NCBI GenBank assembly: GCA_040752975.1
Contig: JBFMHF010000018.1
Span: forward strand, 1 to 64,000
DNA length: 64,000 nucleotides
From: JADLDB01 sp040752975
GTDB lineage: Bacteria > Myxococcota > Myxococcia > Myxococcales > Myxococcaceae
Direction of reading: 5' to 3'
Shown: piece after piece, positions 42,148 through 50,446 of the stretch
How positions within the stretch are numbered: the first letter of the stretch is position 1
Layout of the letters: the number at the start of each line of letters is the position of its first letter
Notes under the pieces: generated by a model
What the model was told of the DNA's origin: nothing
The model's database searches: none
The model's input: the letters and a program-made list of their open reading frames with translations, nothing else
Position numbers and translations under genes: made by a program

Positions 42148-43194
42148 TCACGTCTTCATCTGCACGCGGTGCTCGTGCGGCGGCCCCGGGGCTTCCTTCG
42201 CGGCCGCCTGCCTGAGGAGCCGCGTCACCTGCGGCCCCAGCACGTCCAGTTCGGTGCTGGTGAACTTCTCGCCGCCGAAGCGCTTCACCGCCTCGGTCTG
42301 CTTCGCGAGCAGCGCCGCGTCCTGCGCGAAGATGCGCGAGGCGATGGGCGTCACCACCGGCTTCACCAGCCAGCCGGGCAGCGGAAGGCGGAAGGTGACG
42401 ACGGCGAAGATGCGGGTGCGCGTGTCCGCCAGCGGTGTCATCGCCGAGGTGGCGACGACGTGCGAGGTGGGGCCCAGGCGGTACTCCACCTGCGCGATGG
42501 AGGGCAGCAGGAAGCGGTCGGTGTGCTGCACCACGCCTCCGCCGGGCGCCAGCAGCCGGCCGATGAGGCCGGAGGGACGGGGCTCTCCGTGGAACTCGGC
42601 CTCGGCCCAGGTGTCGTGGCGGCGCACCACCACGTCGATGAGGTTCTTCTTCTCGGCGGTGCGGAACAGCCCGCCGTGGAGGAAGGCGGTGTGCGGGACG
42701 TCCAGCGTGTTCTCCACCGCTGCGTGCAGCGAGGCCTCGACGGTGAAGTCGCGCCGCACCGACGAGTAGCCCGCCTCGCCCAGATGCGGGAAGCGGAAGG
42801 GCTCCGTGGACGGCGTGACGGAAGGCGTCGAGTACACCCAGACGTAGCCGTCGACTTCGCGCGTCGCCCACGCCTCGGCGCAGCGACTCTTCAGCGACAC
42901 CGCCGCACCGTCGGGCAGCCCGGGCACCGCCACGCAGGCGCCGGAGCCGTCGAAGCGCCAGCCGTGGTACGGGCACTCCAGCTCGCCTGACTGCACGCGG
43001 CCCAGCGAGAGGGGCACGTTGCGGTGCGGGCACCTGTCGGTGAGGGCGGTAGCGACGCCGTCCTTCGCGCGGAAGAGCACCAGCGGCGTGTCCTGCAGGG
43101 TGACGGCCACCGGGCGCGTCGACAGCTCCGCGCTGGTGGCGAGGATGAACCACGCATCAGGGAGGCGGGTGCCCGGTGGCGGGACGGCCGTCAT
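42148..43194 (-). CDS. Rieske non-heme iron oxygenase
   Basis: 348 residues from ATG 43194. The Rieske cluster motif is CPHRNVPLSLG ... CPYHGWRFDGSG. The catalytic domain has ENTLDVPHTAFLHGG, the Glu/Asp-His-His iron site of the ring-hydroxylating oxygenases. The layout and length fit the vanillate demethylase / pheophorbide oxygenase type rather than a two-component dioxygenase alpha subunit. It needs a reductase, which is not adjacent. Substrate unknown. Confidence 0.93.
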   Translation of the reverse strand: MTAVPPPGTRLPDAWFILATSAELSTRPVAVTLQDTPLVLFRAKDGVATALTDRCPHRNVPLSLGRVQSGELECPYHGWRFDGSGACVAVPGLPDGAAVSLKSRCAEAWATREVDGYVWVYSTPSVTPSTEPFRFPHLGEAGYSSVRRDFTVEASLHAAVENTLDVPHTAFLHGGLFRTAEKKNLIDVVVRRHDTWAEAEFHGEPRPSGLIGRLLAPGGGVVQHTDRFLLPSIAQVEYRLGPTSHVVATSAMTPLADTRTRIFAVVTFRLPLPGWLVKPVVTPIASRIFAQDAALLAKQTEAVKRFGGEKFTSTELDVLGPQVTRLLRQAAAKEAPGPPHEHRVQMKT

Positions 43195-43355
43195 CAGGGC
43201 GCACCATAGCGGAAGCCCGCCGCGTCCCCTCGCCCTCTGCACGGCGAACGTGTGCATCCCGGACGCGTGGTGCGCACTTCACTGCACGCCGGACGTCAGC
43301 CGCCGGCGCCTTCCCCCGGGGAGGCCGCGGCAAGCTCCTTGCTCTGGTGGCGTGC

Positions 43356-43793
43356 GTGCGCACACTCCTGCCCCTGTTCCTCGTGGCCACGCTGTCGCTG
43401 TTGACGGGCTGCCAGACCACGCACGCGGTGAATCCCCGGGACCTGGTGGACCTCGACGGCTTCGACGCCGAGGGTGCGGCGCGCGACGCCGAACGGGCCC
43501 TCGAGACATCGTCGGGCGAACACGTCACCTTCACGGCTGACACGCCGCTCGTCCTGTCCCCGTCAGGAGACCCGTGGGGCCAGACGTACCAGCGCATTCG
43601 CGTCGACGACCTGCGCTTCGTGGGCACCACCAGCAGCGGCCGCGAAGTGTCCCTCGCGCTGCGCGACATCTCGGAGGCCAGCGTGGAGCTGCGCTCCGCC
43701 TGGAAGACGGCGCTGGGCATCGCCATTCCGCTGCTGTTGGTGGGCGGGGTGGTTGGCTGTACCGTGGCGCTCAATGTGGCGTTCGCCCACTGA
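43356..43793 (+). CDS. Small lipoprotein with C-terminal membrane helix
   Basis: 145 residues from GTG 43356, chosen because it opens on a lipoprotein signal (RTLLPLFLVATLSLLTGC, Cys19). The mature part (VDLDGFDAEGAARDAERAL, WGQTYQRIRVDDLRFVG) is a beta-rich module. A second hydrophobic helix (GIAIPLLLVGGVVGCTVALNVA) ends the chain. Two-way anchoring or misread topology is possible. Function unknown. Confidence 0.7.
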   Translation: MRTLLPLFLVATLSLLTGCQTTHAVNPRDLVDLDGFDAEGAARDAERALETSSGEHVTFTADTPLVLSPSGDPWGQTYQRIRVDDLRFVGTTSSGREVSLALRDISEASVELRSAWKTALGIAIPLLLVGGVVGCTVALNVAFAH

Positions 43794-43871
43794 AGAGCCC
43801 CCGCACGCGTGACGGCTCCTCACCGGCCCCGGCCCATCGCCGCCCCACGCTGGAGGCCGTCGCGGCAGAGG

Positions 43872-44846
43872 ATGGATGAGATAACGTGGCCATCGGTGAA
43901 GGTCCTCTGCCCCCAGTGCGAGCGCATGGTCGACCTGGAGCGCTTCCGCGTCGAGGGCGGGGTGCTGCACGTCACCTGCGTCCGCTGCGGCGCTGACACC
44001 GAGGTGCGGCCGTCGGCCGACGCCGTGGCCGCGAGCGTGCCCCAGGCCACTGTCGAGGCGCCCGGCAGCGCTGACGAGGCGGCGAGCGGTCCCCACCTCG
44101 GCTCCGGTGCGCGCGTCGCGGGAGGCGCCAGCGCTCCGGCCGCGGCGAGCCCCCGCGTCCTCCCCGAGGCGCCCAGAAGCTCGAGCCCTCTCGTCGAGTC
44201 CAGTCCCCCGCCGCCGAGCGGTTCTCCGTCGCCCGCCACCGCGCGCGCCCCCGAGTCGACGCCGTCCCGCCCGCCGTCGCAGCCGCCGCGCGTGTCCCTC
44301 ACCTCGTCTCCCGCGGCCAGCAACGTCGTCATGCTGCGCACCGCCACCGTCGACGCCGTCGAGCGCGCGGCGAAGTCGGCCGAGGGCGACCCCTTCGAGG
44401 TGCCGCCGGGCTTCTGCCCCAAGTGCATCGCCAGGCGGGACGGCAGCAGCAGTTGCCCGCAGTGCGGCGTGCAGTTCGACACCTTCGTGGCCGCCAACGT
44501 CGCGCCCCCGGCGTGGCTGTGCGAGGCGTGGGTCTCGCTGCTGCGCGGGTGGGGCGACGAGGGGGCGCACGAGGCCCTGCGGCAGCGCGCGCAGCGCGAG
44601 GACATGCTGGGAGCGCTGGGCCGGCTCTACCGGTTGCGGCTGGCGTCGGAGCCGAACGACCCCATCGCCGAGAAGGGCCGGACCGACGTGCTGCGCCTGG
44701 CGTCGGCGGCGATGAGCTACCGCCCGCGCAGCGACGAGGCGCAGGGCCCCAGCCGGGTGAAGACGGTGGTGGCGGCCGTGGCGGTCTTCTTCGCGGTGGG
44801 CGCGGTGGGGCTGCTCATCCGCTTCCTGATGATGCGGGTGCCGTGA
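43872..44846 (+). CDS. Zinc-ribbon protein with disordered linker and TM end
   Basis: 324 residues from ATG 43872; GTG 43896 would start at KVLCPQC, the usual opening for this family. The first zinc ribbon is CPQC ... CVRC; a long Ala/Pro/Ser-rich disordered stretch follows (about 50-165). A second ribbon (FCPKCIARRDGSSSCPQC) begins near residue 178, then a helical domain (LLRGWGDEGAHEALRQRAQ, LGALGRLYRLRLASEPND). A single membrane helix ends the chain. The stop overlaps the DinG-type gene by 4 bases, so the two are co-translated. Looks like an assembly or motility-type myxobacterial adaptor. No exact role known. Confidence 0.8.
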   Translation: MDEITWPSVKVLCPQCERMVDLERFRVEGGVLHVTCVRCGADTEVRPSADAVAASVPQATVEAPGSADEAASGPHLGSGARVAGGASAPAAASPRVLPEAPRSSSPLVESSPPPPSGSPSPATARAPESTPSRPPSQPPRVSLTSSPAASNVVMLRTATVDAVERAAKSAEGDPFEVPPGFCPKCIARRDGSSSCPQCGVQFDTFVAANVAPPAWLCEAWVSLLRGWGDEGAHEALRQRAQREDMLGALGRLYRLRLASEPNDPIAEKGRTDVLRLASAAMSYRPRSDEAQGPSRVKTVVAAVAVFFAVGAVGLLIRFLMMRVP

Positions 44847-46915
44847 CGACGGACGCCGCCGCTGCGCGCCTCGAAGGCCTCACGGTCGACGGAGTCCTCG
44901 GGCCGGGCGGCGCCCTGTCCGCCGCGCTGGCGCATTACGAGCACCGCCCCTCGCAACTGGAGATGGCCCGCGCCGTGGCGCGCGCGCTGTCAGAGCGCCG
45001 TTTTCTCCTCGCGGAGGCGGGCACGGGCACGGGCAAGACGCTGGCCTACCTGACGCCGGCGGCGCTGTCGAAGAAGCGCGTCATCATCTCCACCGCCACG
45101 CGCACGCTGCAGGAGCAGGTCTTCCTGAAGGACATTCCGCTGCTGCGGGACACGGTGGGCCTCCCCTTCCGCGCGGCGCTGCTGAAGGGGCGGGCCAACT
45201 ACCTCTGCGCGCAGCGCTTCGAGGCCTTCGAGAAGGCGCCCCTCTTCCCGACGCCCGAAGACGCGCGGCACTGGGAGGCGTTTCGCGACTGGGCGTACTC
45301 GACGCAGACGGGAGACCGGGCCGAGACGCGGGTGCCGGACGCGTGGGGGACGTGGCCCCAGTTGTCGACGACGAGCGAGCAATGCCTGGGCGGAAAGTGC
45401 CCGCACTACGAGGCGTGCTTCGTGACGCGCGCGCGGAGGGAAGCGGAGGCGTGCGAGGTGGTGGTGGTGAACCACGCCCTCTTCTTCGCGGACCTGGCGC
45501 TCAAGCAGCGCGGCGGCGAGAAGGAGCTGGGCGTCCTGCCGGCCTACGACGCGGTCATCTTCGACGAGGCGCACGCGCTGGAGGACGTGGCCACGGAGTT
45601 CTTCGGCCTCTCGGCCTCCTCGGCGCGGCTCTTCTCGCTCTCTCAGGACGCGCTCAAGGCCTTGCCGCCCATCGACCCCCGCAGCGCGACGCTGACGGCC
45701 CTCGCCCTCTCGCTCCGGACGCGGAGCGACGCCTTCTTCACGAAGGTGCACGAAGTCGTCGACCTCGTGGCGGACGCTGCGAGTCGCGCGACCACCGACA
45801 GCCAGGGTTTCCTCTCCCCGCCCTCGGGGAGAGGGGCAGGGAGAGGGGACGGGAAATTCCCGGGGCAGCCGTTGGCGGGACGCGACGTGCGCCTGCTTCC
45901 AGACACCCTGGCCGACGCGCGGCCTCAGGCGACGGCGGTGCTGGAGACGTTGGGCGCGTTGGCGGCGCTGTGTCCGCCGGAGGACGCGGAGTTGGGCGCG
46001 TTTCACCGCCGCGCGGAGGAGGCGGCGACGGCGCTGGACAGCGTGCTGCGCGCGGACGACCCGTCGCAGGTGTACTGGGTGGAGGCACGGGGGCGGACGA
46101 CGGCGCTGCGCGCGGCGCCCATCGACGTGGGGCAGTCGCTGTCGACGTTCCTCTACGACGCGGTGGACTCCGTCATCTTCACCTCGGCGACGCTGCGGGC
46201 GGCGTCGGGGCGCACGCCCAGCTTCGACTACGTGGTGCAGCGCTTCGGGTTGAAGGCGCGCCCGTGGGACGCGGTGGCGGTGGACTCGCCCTTCGACTAC
46301 CAGCGGCAGGCGGCCTTCTACATCCCCCGGCACCTGCCGGCGCCCAGCGAGCCCGGGTGGACGGTGCACTTCGGGCGCGAGGTGTACCAACTGGTGCGGC
46401 TGACGGGCGGGCGGGCCTTCGTCCTCTTCACCAGCCTCAAGCACCTGGACGAGGTGCACGCGCTGGTGGCGCCGCACCTCGAGGTGCAGGTGCTCAAGCA
46501 GGGGGACGCGCCGCGCCGGGCGCTGCTGGAGGCCTTCGTGGAGCGGCCGTCCGTCCTCTTCGCGAGCCACTCCTTCTGGGAGGGCGTGGACGTGCCGGGG
46601 CCGGCGCTTTCGCTGGTCATCATCGACCGGCTCCCCTTCGCGCCTCCGGGAGAGCCGCTGCAGGCCGCGCGCATGGAGGCGGTGAAGGCGGCGGGGAAGC
46701 GGCCCTTCGACGACTACCAGGTGCCGCAGGCCGCGCTGGCGCTGCGACAGGGCTTCGGGCGCCTCATCCGCACCGCGACGGACAGGGGCATCGTGGCGCT
46801 GGGCGACGTGCGCGTCCTGACAAAGCGGTACGGGGAGGCCTTCCTCGAGTCGCTGCCCGACGCGAAGCGCTGCGGCCGCTTCGACGAGGTGAAGGCCTGG
46901 TGGGTCACAGGGTGA
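44843..46915 (+). CDS. dinG: DinG/XPD-type ATP-dependent DNA helicase
   Basis: 690 residues from GTG 44843 (GTGA overlap). Helicase motifs are AEAGTGTGKT (I), STATRTLQEQ (Ia), VIFDEAHALED (II, DEAH), FTSATLRA (III), FASHSFWEGVDVPG (V) and QGFGRLIRTATDRG (VI). The iron-sulfur cluster cysteines sit in NYLCAQR and EQCLGGKCPHYEACF. This superfamily 2 class unwinds DNA-RNA and damaged duplexes. Residues encoded by 45811-45850 (FLSPPSGRGAGRGDG) look foreign: they come from a short palindromic element inserted in frame. Confidence 0.93.
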   Translation: MTTDAAAARLEGLTVDGVLGPGGALSAALAHYEHRPSQLEMARAVARALSERRFLLAEAGTGTGKTLAYLTPAALSKKRVIISTATRTLQEQVFLKDIPLLRDTVGLPFRAALLKGRANYLCAQRFEAFEKAPLFPTPEDARHWEAFRDWAYSTQTGDRAETRVPDAWGTWPQLSTTSEQCLGGKCPHYEACFVTRARREAEACEVVVVNHALFFADLALKQRGGEKELGVLPAYDAVIFDEAHALEDVATEFFGLSASSARLFSLSQDALKALPPIDPRSATLTALALSLRTRSDAFFTKVHEVVDLVADAASRATTDSQGFLSPPSGRGAGRGDGKFPGQPLAGRDVRLLPDTLADARPQATAVLETLGALAALCPPEDAELGAFHRRAEEAATALDSVLRADDPSQVYWVEARGRTTALRAAPIDVGQSLSTFLYDAVDSVIFTSATLRAASGRTPSFDYVVQRFGLKARPWDAVAVDSPFDYQRQAAFYIPRHLPAPSEPGWTVHFGREVYQLVRLTGGRAFVLFTSLKHLDEVHALVAPHLEVQVLKQGDAPRRALLEAFVERPSVLFASHSFWEGVDVPGPALSLVIIDRLPFAPPGEPLQAARMEAVKAAGKRPFDDYQVPQAALALRQGFGRLIRTATDRGIVALGDVRVLTKRYGEAFLESLPDAKRCGRFDEVKAWWVTG
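45811..45850. repeat. Palindromic REP-like element inside the helicase gene
   Basis: CCTCTCCCCG and CGGGGAGAGG pair perfectly over a CCCT loop (45811-45834), followed by GGCAGGGAGAGGGG. This type of short palindrome is usually intergenic. It adds in-frame residues to the helicase without breaking it. A related copy is at 62103-62122. Confidence 0.7.
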
Positions 46916-46978
46916 TGTGTTGATGCTCATCTTCGAGCGCATCTTGACGTCATCTTCTGGTGTCGAAATGATGCCTTC

Positions 46979-47239
46979 ATGCGGACGACGGTGACCCTCG
47001 AGCCTGATGTCGCGCGCTTCCTCCGCGAGGAGGCCCATCGCTCCGGGCGCGGCTTCAAGGCCGTTCTCAATGAGTGTCTGAGGAGGGGCATGCGGGGCGC
47101 GAGAAAGCCGGAAGCCGGCCCCTTCAAGGTCTCGCCGCACCGCACGCGGCTGGTGGCCGGCGTTGACCCGGCGCGGCTCAACCAGCTCGCGGACGAGTTG
47201 GAAGACGAAGCGCTCCTCGCGCGGCGGGGCCGGAGATGA
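46979..47239 (+). CDS. vapB: VapB-type antitoxin
   Basis: 86 residues from ATG 46979. MRTTVTLEPDVARFLREEAHRSGRGFKAVLNECLRRG is a ribbon-helix-helix DNA-binding start of the VapB/CopG type. The C-terminal DPARLNQLADELEDEALL is the toxin-binding tail. The stop overlaps the toxin gene by 4 bases. The ~60 AT-richer bases upstream contain repeated CATCTT words that may serve as operator half-sites. Confidence 0.88.
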   Translation: MRTTVTLEPDVARFLREEAHRSGRGFKAVLNECLRRGMRGARKPEAGPFKVSPHRTRLVAGVDPARLNQLADELEDEALLARRGRR

Positions 47240-47667
47240 TCATCCCCGACGTCAACCTCCTCCTGTACGCGAACATCGACGCGACACCCCAGCACGCCAG
47301 GGCGCGCCAGTGGTTCGAGCGCGCCATGAATGGCGCCGAGCCCGTCGGGTTTGCGCCAGCGGCGCTGCTCGGCTTCGTGCGCCTCTCCAGCAACCGGCGG
47401 GTGTACGTCGACCCGCTGACGGTGGAGGACGCCGTCGGACGGGTCCGCGCCTGGCTCGCACGCGAGCAGGCGGTGCTGCTGGAACAGACCCGCGAGGTGG
47501 TGACGCTGACGCTCGAGCTGCTGCTGGAAGCGGGCGCCGCGGGCAACCTCACCACCGACGCGCAACTGGCCGCCCATGCGCTGGCCCAGCGCGCCACCAT
47601 CGCAAGCGCAGACGGGGACTTCGGCCGGTTCCCGCGCGTGAAGTGCGTCAACCCCCTGGCCCGCTGA
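47236..47667 (+). CDS. vapC: VapC-type PIN toxin
   Basis: 143 residues, ATG overlapping the vapB stop. The acidic PIN residues are in PDVNLLLYA (Asp), then E/D pairs in LTVEDAV, TTDAQLAAHALAQRATIASADGDFGRF (Asp, Asp). The Thr-Thr-Asp and SADGDFGRF ends are typical of VapC ribonucleases. It probably cuts tRNA or rRNA when released from VapB. Complete, unlike the decayed copy near 9 kb. Confidence 0.93.
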   Translation: MIIPDVNLLLYANIDATPQHARARQWFERAMNGAEPVGFAPAALLGFVRLSSNRRVYVDPLTVEDAVGRVRAWLAREQAVLLEQTREVVTLTLELLLEAGAAGNLTTDAQLAAHALAQRATIASADGDFGRFPRVKCVNPLAR

Positions 47668-47669
47668 CG

Positions 47670-48116
47670 TCACCCTGCCGTCGGGGTGGCCGCCAGCATC
47701 AGCGCAATCGCCGCCACGTAGCAGCCAAACCCCACCACGAAGGCCACCAGCGCGACGCTCAAGAACTTCGCCTTCGAGTTGCGCAGCTCGAGCATCCTCA
47801 CCAGCGTGGCCTCCAGGTCGTCGCCCAGCTCCTGCGTCAGCCACTTGAGCCGCAGCACCCCGCCAATGGCCACGCCGGCGCTCAACAGCACCACCACGAT
47901 GCCCACGGCAATCAACGCCCGCGCCACCTCGCTCGTCTGCGCGATGGTGCGCCCCGAGAAGCCGGTCACCGTCACCACGATGCCGGACAGGGACAGCAAC
48001 ACCTGCGTCCTCAGCACCAACACCGACAACTGCTTCTCCACCACATCGAAGGCGCGCGCCTTGTCTCCATTCGAGAAGGCGATGATGCGGCGGACCTCGT
48101 CACGGGCGTCGACCAT
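47670..48116 (-). CDS. Three-span membrane protein, DUF2721-like
   Basis: 148 residues from ATG 48116. The layout is a soluble start (MVDARDEVRRIIAFSNGDK), a helix pair (LSLSGIVVTVTGFSG; LIAVGIVVVLLSAGVAIGGVLRL), a charged loop and a last span (VALVAFVVGFGCYVAAIALMLA). It resembles small helical membrane proteins such as DUF2721 or LemA-associated types, but the match is weak. Convergent with the vapC gene, 2 bases apart. Confidence 0.65.
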   Translation of the reverse strand: MVDARDEVRRIIAFSNGDKARAFDVVEKQLSVLVLRTQVLLSLSGIVVTVTGFSGRTIAQTSEVARALIAVGIVVVLLSAGVAIGGVLRLKWLTQELGDDLEATLVRMLELRNSKAKFLSVALVAFVVGFGCYVAAIALMLAATPTAG

Positions 48117-48188
48117 GACGCGCGCCTAGCGCAGCCGGGCCCCACCGTCACGCTGGCGTCCTGGCCCGCGGTGTGCTGGTGAGAGGCC

Positions 48189-48668
48189 ATGTCCGGCGTC
48201 GACCTGGAGAGCATCAACGCGGCCTTCCGCGACTTCGTCCCGCACAACCGGGCCCTGGGCCTCGAGGTGACGGGCGCCTCCTTCGAGCCAGCCACCGCCA
48301 CGCTGCGCCTGCCCTATGACGCGCGCTTCGCGGGCAACCCGGACTCGGGCGTGCTGCACGGCGGCGTCATCACCACGTTGCTGGACGCCTGCAGCGGCGC
48401 GTCGGTGTACTTCAAGCTGCAGGCGCCGACGCCCATCGCCACCCTCGACCTGCGCATCGACTACCTCAAGCCCGCGACGCCCGGCCGTGACGTCTTCGCC
48501 CGCGCCGAGTGCTTCCACGTCACGCGCAACGTGGCCTTCGTCCGTGCCGTCGCCTACCACGACACGCCCGAGGCCCCCATCGCCGTCGGCAACGCCACCT
48601 TCGCGCTCTCGACGAAGGGGCGGCCCGTCACCGAGTCGGATCTCTCCTTCTCCGGGAGCACGCCGTGA
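48189..48668 (+). CDS. PaaI-type hotdog thioesterase
   Basis: 159 residues from ATG 48189, near GAGAGG. The hotdog helix motif DSGVLHGGVITTLLDACSGASV includes the HGG(x) substrate-binding turn of PaaI/ACOT13-like acyl-CoA thioesterases. IATLDLRIDYLKPATPGRDVFARAECF completes the sheet. Its stop overlaps the next thioesterase gene by 4 bases. Substrate is an acyl-CoA, not defined further. Confidence 0.9.
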   Translation: MSGVDLESINAAFRDFVPHNRALGLEVTGASFEPATATLRLPYDARFAGNPDSGVLHGGVITTLLDACSGASVYFKLQAPTPIATLDLRIDYLKPATPGRDVFARAECFHVTRNVAFVRAVAYHDTPEAPIAVGNATFALSTKGRPVTESDLSFSGSTP

Positions 48669-49102
48669 GCACCGCGCTGGCGAAAATCGCCGAGGCCAGG
48701 AAGTCCGGCGACTGGATGGCGCTGCTGGACTGGGTGCCGTACCTGCGCTTCCTCGGCATCACGCTGGAGAACCGCGACGGCGTCCTCACCGGCCGCATGA
48801 GGTACGCGGAGCACCTCGTCGGCAACCCCACGCTGCCGGCGCTGCACGGCGGCACCCTGGGCGCGCTGCTGGAGGCCGCGTGTCAGTTCGAGGTCCTCTA
48901 CCGGGCGGAGAGCGCCGTCCTCCCCAAGACCATCACCCTCACCATCGACTACCTGCGCAGCGCGAAGCCGCAGGACGTGCTGGTGCGCGCGCGCATCGTG
49001 AAGCAGGGCCGCCGCGTCGTCACCGCGCACGCCACCGCCTGGCAGGAGAATGAAGAAAAGCCCGTGGCCAGCGCCACTGTGCACCTGCTGGTGATGGCTT
49101 GA
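48665..49102 (+). CDS. Second hotdog thioesterase
   Basis: 145 residues from GTG 48665 inside the stop of the first. TLPALHGGTLGALLEAACQFEV is the hotdog helix motif; ITLTIDYLRSAKPQDVLVRARI is the sheet. An N-terminal extension (STALAKIAEARKSGDWMALLDWVPYL) is longer than in the first copy. Two coupled genes of this family may form a hetero-oligomer or act on different acyl chains (inference). Confidence 0.9.
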   Translation: MSTALAKIAEARKSGDWMALLDWVPYLRFLGITLENRDGVLTGRMRYAEHLVGNPTLPALHGGTLGALLEAACQFEVLYRAESAVLPKTITLTIDYLRSAKPQDVLVRARIVKQGRRVVTAHATAWQENEEKPVASATVHLLVMA

Positions 49103-49123
49103 GGCCTGCCGGAGGGCCCGCGC

Positions 49124-50377
49124 ATGTGTGACACCGTCTGCGCCGTTCGTGAGGGCCTCGTCCTCTTCGGGAAGAACAGCGACCGCGAGCCCGGCGAAGC
49201 CCAGGCCGTCGAGCTCGTGCCCGCCCGTGCCGGCCTCTCCAACAGCGTCCGCTGCACCCACGTCGAAGTTCCGCAGGTGGAACGCACGCGCGCCGTCCTC
49301 CTGTCCCGCCCGGCGTGGATGTGGGGCTGCGAGATGGGCGCCAACGACGCGGGCGTGGTGGGCGGCAACGAAGCCGTCTTCACCCGCTTCCCCCTTCCGG
49401 ACACCGGCCTCACCGGGATGGACCTGTTGCGGCTGGCGCTCGAGCGCTCTTCCAGCGCGCGTGAGGCCGCGCACGTCGTCATCGAGTTGCTGGCGCGCCA
49501 CCCGCAGGGCGGGCGCATGGGCTTTCGCAACGTGGGCTTCCGGTACCACTCCAGCTTCCTCTTCGCCGACGCGCGGGAGGCGTGGGTGCTGGAGACGGCC
49601 GGCGAGTACTGGGCGCTGGAGAAGGTGCGCGGGGTGAGGACCATCTCCAACACGCTGTCCATCTCCACGCCCGACGAGGTGCACCCCGGCGCGGCGGACG
49701 AGGCGCGCAAGCGCGGCTGGCTGGCGCGCGGCGCCGACTTCGACTTCGCGCGCTGCTTCACGAAGCCCTTCTACCGGCACCTCACCGGCGGGCCGCAGCG
49801 GCAGGCCTGCACCACGTCGTCGCTGAAGGACGCCGCCGACGTCGCGGGCGTGATGCGCGCGCTGAGAGACCACCGCGGCCTCCACCCGGCGGAGGGCCTG
49901 CGCCTCGAGCAACCGTGCGCGCACGCCTCCTGGCAGCCGACGCGTCACGCCGGGCAGACGACGGGCTCCATGGTGTCGGCCCTCACCTCGTCCGGGGCGC
50001 GCCACTTCCTCACCGGCACCTCGTCGCCGTGCCTGTCCGTCTTCAAGCCCGCGCGCCTCGACGTCGCCCCCGAGGCGTACGTGCCGGCTGCGCCCGAGGC
50101 GGCCGACGCGGACAGCCTGTGGTGGCGGCACGAGCGGCTCCACCGCGCCGTCCTCGAGGCTTGGGCCGTGCGTGCCCCTGCCGTCGAAGCCGAGCGCGCA
50201 GTCCTGGAGAAGCGCCTTCTCGAGGCCGACGTCGCCGCCGCCTGGAGCGAGCACCGGGAGGCTGTCCCCGCCTGGCTCGAGCGCGCCCGGAAGACAGCCC
50301 TCTCCACCGCGGGTGCGCCCCTCTTCCGGCGCTGGTGGCGCCGGCAGTCCGCCCTCGACTTTCGAGAATCCGCGTAA
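49124..50377 (+). CDS. Secernin-type peptidase (C69 family)
   Basis: 417 residues from ATG 49124. The N-terminus is MCDTVCAV; the Cys after the initiator Met becomes the Ntn nucleophile in this family. GKNSDREPGEAQAVELVP is the family's next block, followed by the MWGCEMGANDAGVVGGNEAVFTR motif. Ending SALDFRESA. It shares the fold of dipeptidase/secernin proteins, which act as hydrolases of unknown substrate. Cytosolic, no signal peptide. Confidence 0.92.
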   Translation: MCDTVCAVREGLVLFGKNSDREPGEAQAVELVPARAGLSNSVRCTHVEVPQVERTRAVLLSRPAWMWGCEMGANDAGVVGGNEAVFTRFPLPDTGLTGMDLLRLALERSSSAREAAHVVIELLARHPQGGRMGFRNVGFRYHSSFLFADAREAWVLETAGEYWALEKVRGVRTISNTLSISTPDEVHPGAADEARKRGWLARGADFDFARCFTKPFYRHLTGGPQRQACTTSSLKDAADVAGVMRALRDHRGLHPAEGLRLEQPCAHASWQPTRHAGQTTGSMVSALTSSGARHFLTGTSSPCLSVFKPARLDVAPEAYVPAAPEAADADSLWWRHERLHRAVLEAWAVRAPAVEAERAVLEKRLLEADVAAAWSEHREAVPAWLERARKTALSTAGAPLFRRWWRRQSALDFRESA

Positions 50378-50446
50378 AGCCAGGTGGCCGATTCGAGAAA
50401 ACCGGGCCCGTCCTGACACTCCGAGAATGTCGTCTGAGGAGCGTCC

